Of a DNA stretch of 20,135 nt, positions 9,101 through 15,182 are shown one piece after another; within the stretch, counting starts at the first letter, position 1; every line of letters starts with the position of its first letter. Under the pieces are notes generated by a model that had not been told where the DNA came from, searched no databases, and saw only the letters and a program-made list of their open reading frames with translations. The position numbers and the translations under genes were made by a program. Origin of the DNA: a virus; IMG/VR virus record IMGVR_UViG_3300012203_000069, positions 1-20,135 of that record, one strand, 5' to 3'.

Positions 9101-10856
9101 CCCGGCTATGTGGCCATTGGCTTTGGCTCAGATCAACGCTCAGATGCGTGAGGCGGTTAAAGCTGAACATCCGGAGTGGGATGAAAAAACACTGGCGGAG
9201 AATGCTTCCAGAGCAACGCTCACGATGTTTTTCGGGCAATTGGGCGCTAATAAACTCATTGCGATGGGGATCGGTCCGTTGCTCGGTGGGGCTATGTCGT
9301 CCGCTAAACGCATTATTGCTCAGGCATTAGCTGCGGTTGGAGGTGGGCCGGCGATTGCTGGCGGGACGCAGGCTGCAACTAACATCGCCACTGGTCAGCC
9401 AGTCGGCAAAGGTGTGGGCGAAGCAGCCGAAAGCGGTCTGATTCAAGGTGTTTTAGGCGGATTGCCGCATGTTGGGGGAGAGATTATCGCCGCGCGTCGG
9501 GGTGCACCGGTTACCGGGCGGCCGCCTGTCACCGAGCAAGCAGCGCCGGTTACCGAGCCTCTTTCGGTCACTGAGCAAGCAGCGCCCGCGCCCGCGATGC
9601 CACCGACCCGGCCGCTGACTGCGGCTGATGTGTTAGTTGAACATCCCGATGACATCAAAGCGGCGCAAGGGGATGTGCTCAACGTGGTTGCGCACAATGT
9701 TTTTCCGGATTTAACGACTAGCGAAGCCAGGGCGGTAGCGGATCGGGTTGCACTATTATCGACCAGGAATCTCGAGACTGAACGGTTCCGGTATGAACTG
9801 GAAAAATCCTTGCCGCAAGGGGTGCCGTATAATTTCGGGGTGACTACACGCCTAATGCAGGCGTATCGCGCTTTCCAGGAAGGTCCGAGCGGATATACCG
9901 CCAAGGAAATAGCGAGCGCTGAACGGGCGTTTAACGCGCTGCGCAACCCGCAGGCCGGGATGCCTGGAGCGTTACATTTGCCAATCATGTGGCGCGAGTT
10001 ACAAGCCCGCATCCCGGAGCCAGAGCAAACTCAGCCGCCTAATCCAAAGGTCACCCAGGAAGATGTAGCGCGGCGAACGAGTGAACTATATGACGAACGC
10101 ACCAAAAATGGGCAACCCGGCACCGCTCTCTCTGATTGGACGCAAGCCCAGAAAGAACTTAGTCAGGCTACAGAACCGCCTCCGGTGACCCAGGGAGAAG
10201 CTGAACCGTGGGTGTCGGCAATCGCCAACCGGTTTACGGCTGAGCGCACGGCCAGCGGCGTACTTGGGGATGTGATCCCTGGGGAAGGATATTCTAAGGA
10301 AGAATTGTTGGCCCGAGGATTACAGATGGGCCCTGAACAAATTGCCCAGCATGTCAGCGACTTGATGAATAACCGGGGGGGCGATCCGAAGGCCCAAGCA
10401 GGAGCAGTAAGGGCCGAAGAAGCCCGGCTTAGCCAGCGATCCAATGCTGCCTCCCGCGCCTCGGAGGCTAATCCAGCCAATGGGCAGTTGCGTACTGATG
10501 CCGATAACGCGTTCAAAGATTTAACCGATTTCCACAACGGGCCGGTCGCGAAACTTAAAAACAATTGGCACGCTCAAGGCATGACGCTTCAGGGCGAAGT
10601 TCCAATCGACTTGTCCACTTTCAATGGTATGCGGGAAAAATTCCTGCGCGATGTTGGTAAACCGCCGGAGCCAAAAATGGAGCCTATCTTGCGCAAGACG
10701 GCGCAAAGAGTGCGCGATTCTGTACTTAATGACGATCAGGCTATGCGTAATTTGGGAGCTGAGATTGAAAGACAGACTGCCAGAAGAAGGTTGCCGACAG
10801 CTGATGAAGTCCGTGCTCGTATTATGGAACGAATGGGAGTGGATCCTTGTCCCTAG
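6192..10856 (+). CDS. giant internal virion protein with Amidase_2 and double-psi beta-barrel domains
   Basis: 1554 residues from ATG 6192, one base after the previous stop. Residues 1-380 are a disordered Pro/Glu-rich linker with repeated peptides (LGYRFVPVAP, GEEGLDV, QVERGELVK). Residues about 396-530 form an N-acetylmuramoyl-L-alanine amidase domain (Amidase_2/PGRP type): NIIIHSSD gives H401, VLGHSDIAP gives H505, and PERKQDPLNFPW gives K513 and D515, matching the Zn ligands (H, H, D) and catalytic Lys of the family. Residues about 570-690 look like a double-psi beta-barrel of the RlpA/expansin type (VPIVDLGPR...IVDMTPSISSYFGG). Residues about 955-1100 contain Gly/Ala-rich hydrophobic helices. 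The size and place match gp16-like ejected proteins that open peptidoglycan during DNA entry; T7 gp16 uses a transglycosylase there, this one an amidase. The C-terminal half is unassigned. Confidence 0.8.
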   Translation: MADTAVADEIRKRKAAAALNGQDDEDTTDTEALDSSSGRESADTSDEQPTDEGSAVLAEEETVDQAVVPAEKAPSLGYRFVPVAPQNVSRGTFRGMGEEGLDVPPETRPVRPPAVPSPLPGLEPEYAGIAEGPAPEKLTQVERGELVKPSVEPAPDKLEQVERAELVKLPPEAPSQLPQVERGELVKVPPGTAPRAQAIPTAPAVGPAGAVTPFMGEEGLDVTPTPPKVQRALGYKFVPVAPPAQPLGPGTEADVTKPQVPQPGTQADVGGVRTPATGQASDFANRAQQWQTAMQAYGFNARINPDGSWVGTGPEGKEVTPEQNKGLYQFGALLSKQYGFSGQETKIDQLGDVRAPAKPVTQAKAEQVVTEEPAITNQAQPGSYRPYQGAGQRVIKNIIIHSSDGSEKGDINTLTGGDPDHKVSAHYYTTKDGRSLHFVADNDIAYHAGDNINPSQYSNGVTIGIEQEHIDGQPWAEAEVKRTAQTVAELLRRNPNLTIDNVLGHSDIAPERKQDPLNFPWDRLRAYVAADLKQGAQPGQATEALGAAPQAQPATKQANGLYENEKPQDFLTGKATTFATPEDLKSGADNGVGASRLGGLDTTQVAGVAVPEEALRAKYGNNYAAWRTARVDVIDLATGKRLRVPIVDLGPRGDLDAIVDMTPSISSYFGGDKNLSVKLVDKAGPDVNKNPQLFADEQAAIKQGFDSSTLQPGVQKIVPKLGYKFQPQSPEGAAQAQKDLQTGIQQQQDTISKLPESSSGNVIGLYKRLDQPVEGTTSQSREAAQASLKTQIIAAMREKYPEIKTDDEAWTKAQGTTGPLELGAEFGSKIMGYIQQIESVTRKASAGTDQFAVNRFLETVLPKGSDADKQDLLTKLYAMPPDQRAAEIENRLGPGFVEPGNPNKDPLYLSQALTRLHDPAFQQRKADELTKLQAEMRHNLSDDPRLKGTLAEKVVNNAAQLVTSLPQFATPAMWPLALAQINAQMREAVKAEHPEWDEKTLAENASRATLTMFFGQLGANKLIAMGIGPLLGGAMSSAKRIIAQALAAVGGGPAIAGGTQAATNIATGQPVGKGVGEAAESGLIQGVLGGLPHVGGEIIAARRGAPVTGRPPVTEQAAPVTEPLSVTEQAAPAPAMPPTRPLTAADVLVEHPDDIKAAQGDVLNVVAHNVFPDLTTSEARAVADRVALLSTRNLETERFRYELEKSLPQGVPYNFGVTTRLMQAYRAFQEGPSGYTAKEIASAERAFNALRNPQAGMPGALHLPIMWRELQARIPEPEQTQPPNPKVTQEDVARRTSELYDERTKNGQPGTALSDWTQAQKELSQATEPPPVTQGEAEPWVSAIANRFTAERTASGVLGDVIPGEGYSKEELLARGLQMGPEQIAQHVSDLMNNRGGDPKAQAGAVRAEEARLSQRSNAASRASEANPANGQLRTDADNAFKDLTDFHNGPVAKLKNNWHAQGMTLQGEVPIDLSTFNGMREKFLRDVGKPPEPKMEPILRKTAQRVRDSVLNDDQAMRNLGAEIERQTARRRLPTADEVRARIMERMGVDPCP

Positions 10857-10863
10857 TTAATTT

Positions 10864-12468
10864 ATGGCATGCTACTCGGGCCCAAATCCAGTTAAAGACG
10901 AAGATCGCATGGCCATTTGGAAATGGGCCAAGGCTAATGGTATCGATCAGGGGCTGCCGTTCGAAAAAGTTCATGCTGCGATCAATAATCACTTTTTCGC
11001 CGGCGCCGCTAAGCCCGAATGGATCACCGATATCCTAAGTGGACGCAAGACGCCTCTTCGGTCTGTGGCTAATGAGGCCTGGCGTACCCAATACAATCGC
11101 CGAGCGATTGTGGAACATGCCAATAAATTGACTCAAGGGGCGGCCATGAGCCCGGCGGGAAAAGCGTTTCACGCACTTTGGAGTCTTCCCCGAAGTGCGG
11201 CAGTTTTCATGCACGGCTGGGTTTTCCCGGTCACCCATGCGGGTGATCTGCTTCTTCGTCCTATAAGCTGGGGCACATTTTTTCGCGGTCTCTTAAACAC
11301 TTACACCAAATCATTTTCCAAGGAAGGCACCGAAAGACTGCTTGAATCCATGCGGCGCAGTGACCGCTATGATCTCGCTTTACGCAGCGGTCTGGATGTC
11401 GGCGCCAAATCGCACGCGGGCAATCTGGTTAATCGTGCGCCTAAAGGTTCTCAGTCAACCCGTGCCTGGGATATCCTGACTACGTTGCGTTTTCAATTGT
11501 GGGACCGCGCGATGGACAAACACATCGATCCAGCGATGGGTCAGGCAGAGCAACTAGATATTGGCAAAAATCTAGCCGAATGGTCAAATCATGCCACGGG
11601 GAGTGCCAAAGGGAAGATTGCCAGTTTAGGTAGCAATGTGTTGTTCGGCCCCAAGCTTACTCAATCCAAGCTTAACCGGATATTCGCGGATCCGGTTAAA
11701 ACAGTTCAGACGTTTGCTAATTGGAGGAATGCTACGACCGGGGAAAGAATTGTCGCACGAACCCGGCTGAGCGGGATGGTGCAATACGGGGTTACCGGCC
11801 TTGGATTTCTAGTGGCTAATCAGGGATTGTTGCAGGCGCTAAATTCAAACCAGAAGATCAACTTTACCGATCCAACCAAAAGTGATTGGCTGAAGTTTAA
11901 AGGGCTTGGGGCGGACGTGGGTTTGCCCGGGTTGCGTTCCGAATTAAAAACAATCGCTCAGATCCTGGCCATCCCGTTTATGCCTGGCAAGGAGGTGAAG
12001 GCGGCATCTTATGGCGCGGCCAGAAGCAAAACAGAATACCTAGAGAAGGTGGTAAAGGACTATGTATTTGGCAAAGTGACGCCGACGATAGGCTTGGGCA
12101 AAGAACTATTTACTGGAGAAGCCTTTCCGCACCGGCCAGTGCCCTGGAGTGCTGAAAAAGGTACGCCAAGCCAGCCTAAAATGTGGGGATCCGAATTTGC
12201 TACGGAGCACGTTCTTCCGATTCTTGCCCAGACCCCAACAAAAATGTTTTTCGAGGCACTACGCAAAGGTGGCACAAATCCCCAGCGATACATTTTTGAT
12301 CAATTACTCAAAGGCGGTATGAGCGCAATTGATGCTACCGCTTTAATGAGAGGACTTATTGTTTCAGTGGTGGGCGCCACCGGATTGCATGCAACAGCAG
12401 AGAAGGAACCGAAGCCAGCCGAGGTGATTAAGCGGCAACGGGTGGCTGCGCAGTTACGTGCGCATTAG
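10864..12468 (+). CDS. putative internal virion / ejected protein
   Basis: 534 residues from ATG 10864, seven bases after the giant gene's stop. It is mostly helical and basic, with a few hydrophobic segments (SAAVFMHGWVFPVTHAGDLL about residues 112-131; YGVTGLGFLVANQGLLQAL about 304-322). The stretch FADPVKTVQTFANWRNATTG resembles what I recall from the C-termini of very large phage polyvalent virion proteins, so this gene may be the detached C-terminal part of such a polyprotein. No enzymatic motif is seen. Its stop TAG overlaps the stop of the convergent small gene on the other strand (12465-12468), marking the end of the virion block. Confidence 0.5.
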   Translation: MACYSGPNPVKDEDRMAIWKWAKANGIDQGLPFEKVHAAINNHFFAGAAKPEWITDILSGRKTPLRSVANEAWRTQYNRRAIVEHANKLTQGAAMSPAGKAFHALWSLPRSAAVFMHGWVFPVTHAGDLLLRPISWGTFFRGLLNTYTKSFSKEGTERLLESMRRSDRYDLALRSGLDVGAKSHAGNLVNRAPKGSQSTRAWDILTTLRFQLWDRAMDKHIDPAMGQAEQLDIGKNLAEWSNHATGSAKGKIASLGSNVLFGPKLTQSKLNRIFADPVKTVQTFANWRNATTGERIVARTRLSGMVQYGVTGLGFLVANQGLLQALNSNQKINFTDPTKSDWLKFKGLGADVGLPGLRSELKTIAQILAIPFMPGKEVKAASYGAARSKTEYLEKVVKDYVFGKVTPTIGLGKELFTGEAFPHRPVPWSAEKGTPSQPKMWGSEFATEHVLPILAQTPTKMFFEALRKGGTNPQRYIFDQLLKGGMSAIDATALMRGLIVSVVGATGLHATAEKEPKPAEVIKRQRVAAQLRAH

Positions 12469-12668
12469 TCCATGTCGTATCCCTGAAAGCCATCGTCGTT
12501 ATTTTCTTCTGCTTCGTCCCATGCATCTAACTGCTGAATCTGTTCAGCTGGGCTTAGGTGATTTAAAAATCCAGTGCGATTTTCAGCGCGATTTTCCTTA
12601 TCCCAATTGAGATAGAAATAAGCACAGATAGCTATAGCTGGATATAGCAAAATCGTACCCTTATTCAT
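12465..12668 (-). CDS. small membrane protein, unknown
   Basis: 67 residues if started at the ATG whose first base is 12668 (MNKGTILLYPAIAICAYFYL). One N-terminal membrane segment (residues 4-20) is followed by a charged, acidic cytoplasmic-like tail (NRAENRTGFLNHLSPAEQIQ... ending DDGFQGYDMD). The longer frame from 12728 adds residues that overlap the preceding gene and has no better ribosome site. It is the last of four leftward genes. A lysis or superinfection-exclusion role is possible but unsupported. Confidence 0.45.
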   Translation of the reverse strand: MNKGTILLYPAIAICAYFYLNWDKENRAENRTGFLNHLSPAEQIQQLDAWDEAEENNDDGFQGYDMD

Positions 12669-12679
12669 CTTTGGTTTGG

Positions 12680-12847
12680 CTATTTCAAAAGATGTTGCGT
12701 TGCGGCCTGATAGCCAAAGCCAAGCCAAACTATTATCAATACAATTCGGGGAAATTCCCAGTATCGTGTATCGAATCTAGTGCTTCCGGTAAACACGTAC
12801 AATCCAGCAAAAACCCATACTGTTAGCCCTATCCAAAAATCGCTCAT
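12680..12847 (-). CDS. small two-helix membrane protein (holin-like size)
   Basis: 55 residues from the ATG at 12847 (MSDFWIGLTVWVFAGLYVFT). Its start overlaps the stop of the gene before it (ATGA, 12844-12847), supporting this start and coupled translation. Two hydrophobic segments, about residues 5-19 and 31-46 (RIVLIIVWLGFGYQA), are joined by a short polar loop with charged residues. Size and topology fit a small phage holin or other membrane protein. No family is recognised. Confidence 0.5.
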   Translation of the reverse strand: MSDFWIGLTVWVFAGLYVFTGSTRFDTRYWEFPRIVLIIVWLGFGYQAATQHLLK

Positions 12848-13029
12848 TTGGCTTCTGATGCGTTTCGTCTGTCGCAGGCTGCGCAAGCTACGGTGAAGCT
12901 GCGGAAGCTTTCCATTATCTCGTCCTTGTACAGAACTACATAGAGCGGCTGGTTAAGATCCGGTCTGGAGATATGGAACTGGCCGCAGGTTGCGATGATC
13001 CCGTTTAGTATTCGTCGGTCTGCTTGCAT
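12844..13029 (-). CDS. small protein with two CxxC-like cysteine pairs, unknown
   Basis: 61 residues from the ATG at 13029 (MQADRRILNGIIATCGQFHI), which starts one base after the stop of the upstream gene (TAG then G then ATG). The C-terminus holds VACAACDRRNASEAK, a CxxC pair that could bind metal together with C15 and H19. No family is recognised. It belongs to the four-gene leftward cassette. Confidence 0.45.
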   Translation of the reverse strand: MQADRRILNGIIATCGQFHISRPDLNQPLYVVLYKDEIMESFRSFTVACAACDRRNASEAK

Positions 13030-13030
13030 C

Positions 13031-13219
13031 CTAGTAACCGTTCTCCCGTAGGTACTCTTCAATGCTTTCCAGGCGCTGCTCTATTTGCGCCTCGTAGATC
13101 GCATCCATCTGGGCTTCGTACATATCCCGTGAATATTGTAAGGAGTCGTCTTGATACCGAAGACCGGCGAACGCCATAGCCGGAGCCAGGGTGAGGATAA
13201 GAAACAAGTATTTGATCAT
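13031..13219 (-). CDS. small exported protein with signal peptide
   Basis: 62 residues. A clear signal peptide occupies residues 1-18 (MIKYLFLILTLAPAMAFAG), with a likely signal peptidase I site after AFA. There is no lipobox cysteine. The mature part is a charged amphipathic helix (residues 25-60: YSRDMYEAQMDAIYEAQIEQ then RLESIEEYLRENGY), probably a coiled coil. It is the first gene of a leftward cassette with two membrane proteins. A periplasmic role in lysis is possible, but it does not match a spanin pattern I can defend. Confidence 0.55.
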   Translation of the reverse strand: MIKYLFLILTLAPAMAFAGLRYQDDSLQYSRDMYEAQMDAIYEAQIEQRLESIEEYLRENGY

Positions 13220-13254
13220 GAACGATACAATACGGCAACGGGTGAGGTATCTTT

Positions 13255-13268
13255 AGCGATTAATCGCT
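13255..13268. promoter_or_regulatory. 14-bp perfect palindrome, operator candidate
   Basis: AGCGATTAATCGCT is a perfect dyad in the 89-base gap between divergent genes (leftward start 13219, rightward start 13309). Its place suits an operator controlling both sides, perhaps bound by one of the small RHH proteins of this window. A weak rightward promoter guess lies just to the right (TTTACA at about 13274 and TATGGT about 18 bases on). Confidence 0.4.
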
Positions 13269-13308
13269 TAAGCTTTACAATATTTCTGCCGTTGGGCTAT
13301 GGTGCGTC

Positions 13309-13710
13309 ATGAGTAAATCAAAACCAATTCTGTGTCTGGATTTCGATGGGGTTATTCACAAATACATAACACCGTGGATCAATGCCGAGACAATATCCGA
13401 CGACATCACAGAGGGGTTTTTTGAGTGGGCCGACGAAGCCTCTCAATATTTCACGCTCGTCATCTATTCGAGCCGTTCAAAAAGCGAGCGTGCCATAGAG
13501 TCTATGCAATTCTGGTTATACGAACAGCGTAAGAAATGGCGAGAATCGGGCGGGACCAGTGTCGCAACGTGGCCGGTCAGTTTCGAGTTTAAGAACGAAA
13601 AACCAGCAGCGTTTCTAACAATCGATGACCGCGCTATTACCTTTGATGGTGACTGGTTAAAGCTTAATCCGGCGAGGCTTGTGCAATTTAAGCCGTGGAA
13701 TAAACGATGA
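13309..13710 (+). CDS. HAD-superfamily phosphatase
   Basis: 133 residues from ATG 13309. Haloacid-dehalogenase motifs appear in order: motif I LCLDFDGVI (D11 nucleophile, D13 acid/base), motif II VIYSSR (S54 or S55), motif III lysine around KNEKP (K98), and motif IV LTIDDRA (D106, D107 for Mg2+). The protein is short and lacks a large cap, like phage-borne polynucleotide phosphatases and small HAD hydrolases. The substrate cannot be read from the sequence; a 5'/3' nucleotide or end-repair role is possible. Its stop overlaps the next start (ATGA, 13707-13710). Confidence 0.8.
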   Translation: MSKSKPILCLDFDGVIHKYITPWINAETISDDITEGFFEWADEASQYFTLVIYSSRSKSERAIESMQFWLYEQRKKWRESGGTSVATWPVSFEFKNEKPAAFLTIDDRAITFDGDWLKLNPARLVQFKPWNKR

Positions 13711-13874
13711 GATGCCCCAACTGCGATATCGAGATAGCCGATGAGCTGGTGATAAAGAGTGCCGCCTCAATTATCGGGGCCCGGGGGCGCGGCGCATCTA
13801 AGGCGCGGGACCCAAAAAAGATGTCGCGAGCCGGGAAAAAGGGTGGCTGGAAAAAGGGGCGGCCGCGAAAATGA
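13707..13874 (+). CDS. small CxxC / basic-tail phage protein
   Basis: 55 residues, translation-coupled to the HAD gene by an ATGA overlap. It begins MRCPNCDIEIADELVIKSAA, with a single CxxC knuckle, and ends in a basic Gly/Lys tail, SRAGKKGGWKKGRPRK, typical of small phage proteins of unknown function with a possible nucleic-acid contact. The DNA coding this tail (13835-13861) is repeated almost exactly at 14595-14621. Confidence 0.6.
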   Translation: MRCPNCDIEIADELVIKSAASIIGARGRGASKARDPKKMSRAGKKGGWKKGRPRK

Positions 13875-13879
13875 TAAAG

Positions 13880-13893
13880 ACCTCACTTGAGGT
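13880..13893. terminator. small inverted repeat between converging genes
   Basis: ACCTCA-CT-TGAGGT lies just after the rightward gene end (13874) and just past the leftward frame end (13900). The stem is short and has no clear T run, so it is only a weak terminator candidate for either direction. Confidence 0.25.
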
Positions 13894-13899
13894 TCCGCG

Positions 13900-14269
13900 C
13901 TAGCCGAAACCGCCGCCGGGTGGTTCTTTTGGCGGTTCCATCCACTCGCTGTGCAGCGGACCATCCCCACGCGTGTGGGGAGAACGGTTGTCCCGCCCGA
14001 TAGGCCATCGCCGCATCCGGACCATCCCCACGCGTGTGGGGAGAACCATGCGCTCGTCAATTGTCTCGTTAGCTAATTCGGACCATCCCCACGCGTGTGG
14101 GGAGAACATTCCGAGGCATGGCGCGTCTGCGGGCGTGTTCTTTGGCCTCTACGCGCTTCGCGTAAGCGGCGAGCCACTTGTTCTGCCGGCGCTTCATGTC
14201 CGCTTCTATGGCGTCTAGGCGTTTAAGGGCTTGGAGGCACTTGGTATCCAGCAGTAATGGTTCGTTCAC
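13900..14269 (-). pseudogene. small leftward gene interrupted by a mini-CRISPR array
   Basis: The frame starts at ATG 14269, overlapping the stop of the holin-like gene (ATGA, 14266-14269). It codes 54 natural-looking, basic, helical residues (MNEPLLLDTKCLQALKRLDA, then a stretch rich in K, R and A ending RRRAMPRN) up to base 14108. The CRISPR array (14107-13957, 151 bases) begins at exactly the next codon; reading into it ends at TAA in spacer 2 (14069). On the far side, base 13956 starts an open frame ([18 protein letters not shown], stop 13900-13902). Removing exactly the array joins both parts into one 72-residue frame. This suggests, but does not prove, insertion of an array into a coding gene. 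The function is unknown; its partner is a holin-like gene. Confidence 0.45.
13957..14107 (-). CRISPR. type I-E mini-CRISPR array, 3 repeats and 2 spacers, no cas genes
   Basis: Three identical 29-base repeats at 13957-13985, 14018-14046 and 14079-14107 are separated by two 32-base spacers (13986-14017, 14047-14078), giving the 61-base period of type I-E. On the minus strand the repeat starts GTTCTCCCCACACGCG and ends TGGGGATGGTCCG, matching the I-E layout (stem CCCCACACGCGTGGGG, 3' end ending in CCG). The array therefore reads leftward, in the direction of the surrounding small genes. No cas1, cas2, cas3 or Cascade gene is in the window. Perfect repeats and exact spacer lengths suggest a recent or maintained array. 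It could be transcribed with the leftward holin-like operon and processed by a host Cas6e. Confidence 0.93.
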
Positions 14270-14493
14270 GGTTTCCAGTGCTGGAGGAAAAAGGTCAGTT
14301 GGGTGAATTTGTCATTCACGTAGAACATCAGGACGGAAACCACGGCGGACCCGACCAAGAGATTGGTCCCGATAATCCAGAGAATCATCTCAACGCGCAG
14401 CCTTTGGAGCTCCTCCTTGGTAGCAAGATGCTTTACAAGCTCTTCGAAGGTCGTGAGCTGCCGGCTGATTCTCTCTTCGGTTTCAGGTGTCAT
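14266..14493 (-). CDS. holin-like / coiled-coil single-TM phage protein
   Basis: 75 residues from ATG 14493. The N-terminal half is a charged amphipathic helix (residues 1-36, ending EELQRLRVE). One strong membrane segment follows (about residues 36-59, MILWIIGTNLLVGSAVVSVL then MFYV), then a short tail. This coiled-coil plus one-TM plan resembles the XhlA-type hemolysin/holin accessory or DUF1640-like phage proteins. Its stop overlaps the start of the next gene. An AGGGGGCGGG stretch lies some 20 bases upstream, farther than usual for a ribosome site. A lysis role is inferred. Confidence 0.55.
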   Translation of the reverse strand: MTPETEERISRQLTTFEELVKHLATKEELQRLRVEMILWIIGTNLLVGSAVVSVLMFYVNDKFTQLTFFLQHWKP

Positions 14494-14520
14494 GTTTTGT
14501 TTGGTTTGCCCGCCCCCTAA

Positions 14521-14667
14521 AAAAAATGTTCCGGTTTGCCGTTAAGCGTGACGCCATCCTGCCAGGTGCCGCAGCCGATCAGGTATTGCCCCTCGAAAAA
14601 GGGTGGCTGGCCAAAGGGGCGCTCAGGGGAAACGCTAAAGAGAGAGAGAGAATCTCTCGCGGGTTAA
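14521..14667 (+). other. open frame with Cys-rich / KKGGW motif, possible gene remnant
   Basis: After a TAA at 14518-14520 the + frame is open for 48 codons and reads CSGLPLSVTPSCQVPQPIRY, then CPSKKGGWPKGRSGETLKRE. Three cysteines and the KKGGWPKGR motif recall the tail of the 13707-13874 gene. There is no ATG; only TTG 14536 or GTG 14548 could start it, and no ribosome site is visible. It could be the 3' remnant of a small phage gene. Confidence 0.25.
14638..14657. repeat. (GA)n tract with short hairpin
   Basis: A run of alternating A and G followed by TCTCTC can fold as GAGAGA/TCTCTC. On the minus strand it lies just past the end of the RHH gene (14668) and is followed by CTCTCTTT, so it might be a weak terminator. 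It is otherwise a simple repeat. Confidence 0.35.
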
Positions 14668-14862
14668 TCACCTCTTTTCCCGGTCAATAAACTGGTCAAG
14701 CGCATCCCGGAAAAGATCGGCTCTGGTGCGGTTGTTGTGATACTTGTGTACGATCAACCAATCGAGGTCATCGAGCTGATCATCAAAAATCCGGACGCCC
14801 ATTTGTCGGGTTTTTCGGTTGGAATCAAGAATTTTCGTATCCATAAAACGGTTGTTATACAT
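14668..14862 (-). CDS. ribbon-helix-helix (Arc/CopG-like) regulator
   Basis: 64 residues from ATG 14862 (preceded by GGGTGG on the minus strand); a later ATG at 14844 is also possible, and the TTG at 14898 is unlikely. The pattern is a short basic strand (TRQMGVRIFDDQ), helix 1 (LDDLDWLIVHKYHNN) and helix 2 (TRADLFRDALDQFIDREKR), the RHH plan of DNA-binding repressors. It is the first gene leftward of the AT-rich control region, where an autoregulator or early repressor would be expected. Confidence 0.7.
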   Translation of the reverse strand: MYNNRFMDTKILDSNRKTRQMGVRIFDDQLDDLDWLIVHKYHNNRTRADLFRDALDQFIDREKR

Positions 14863-15182
14863 TGTGCCACCCAGGATATATCGACGCAAGAAAAACAAAA
14901 TTAAGCGATCTTATGGTTTATTTTGTTTGACACCAATGGGACACATGTTCTATTGTTTGGGACGCGAAGTAAATAATAATCAGTAGAAAATCAGCGCAAG
15001 ATCGGCAAATATTGAAAATGCCGGTAATTAGATAATCGCAACAATATCCTATTTTATATGACATCTATTGTATTTAGTTATCGGTTACACATTGAATACA
15101 TGTTGTGACTCGTTAGTGATGAACTGCGCAAAAGCGGCTTAGCCATCAGCAATTTTAATTAAAAGTTACAAAAGTTCCCGCC
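14863..15182. promoter_or_regulatory. AT-rich gene-free control region between divergent genes
   Basis: About 320 bases with no credible ORF, clearly richer in A+T than the rest of the window, between a leftward RHH gene and a rightward regulator pair. It contains the promoter candidate at 14927-14956, two nearby TGGGAC words (14937-14942 and 14959-14964), and A/T runs toward 15170. It may hold early promoters and operators, or a replication origin; no iteron series was seen. Confidence 0.5.
14927..14956 (+). promoter_or_regulatory. sigma70-type promoter candidate
   Basis: TTGACA at 14927-14932 is a perfect -35 box. TATTGT at 14951-14956 matches the -10 box at 4 of 6 bases; spacing is 18. 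It would read rightward through about 220 untranslated bases to the gene at 15183. The TGGGAC word occurs once between the boxes and once just after the -10 box, which would suit an operator. Confidence 0.45.

Noticed and set aside
13767-14218. ORFs reading through the CRISPR repeats
   Set aside because: Their peptides (PHAWGW, PTRVGM, PHTRGDG) are translations of the palindromic repeat, a known source of false genes.
14257-14520. Rightward 87-residue ORF
   Set aside because: It is antisense to the holin-like gene, which has a clear TM segment and an ATGA-coupled neighbour.
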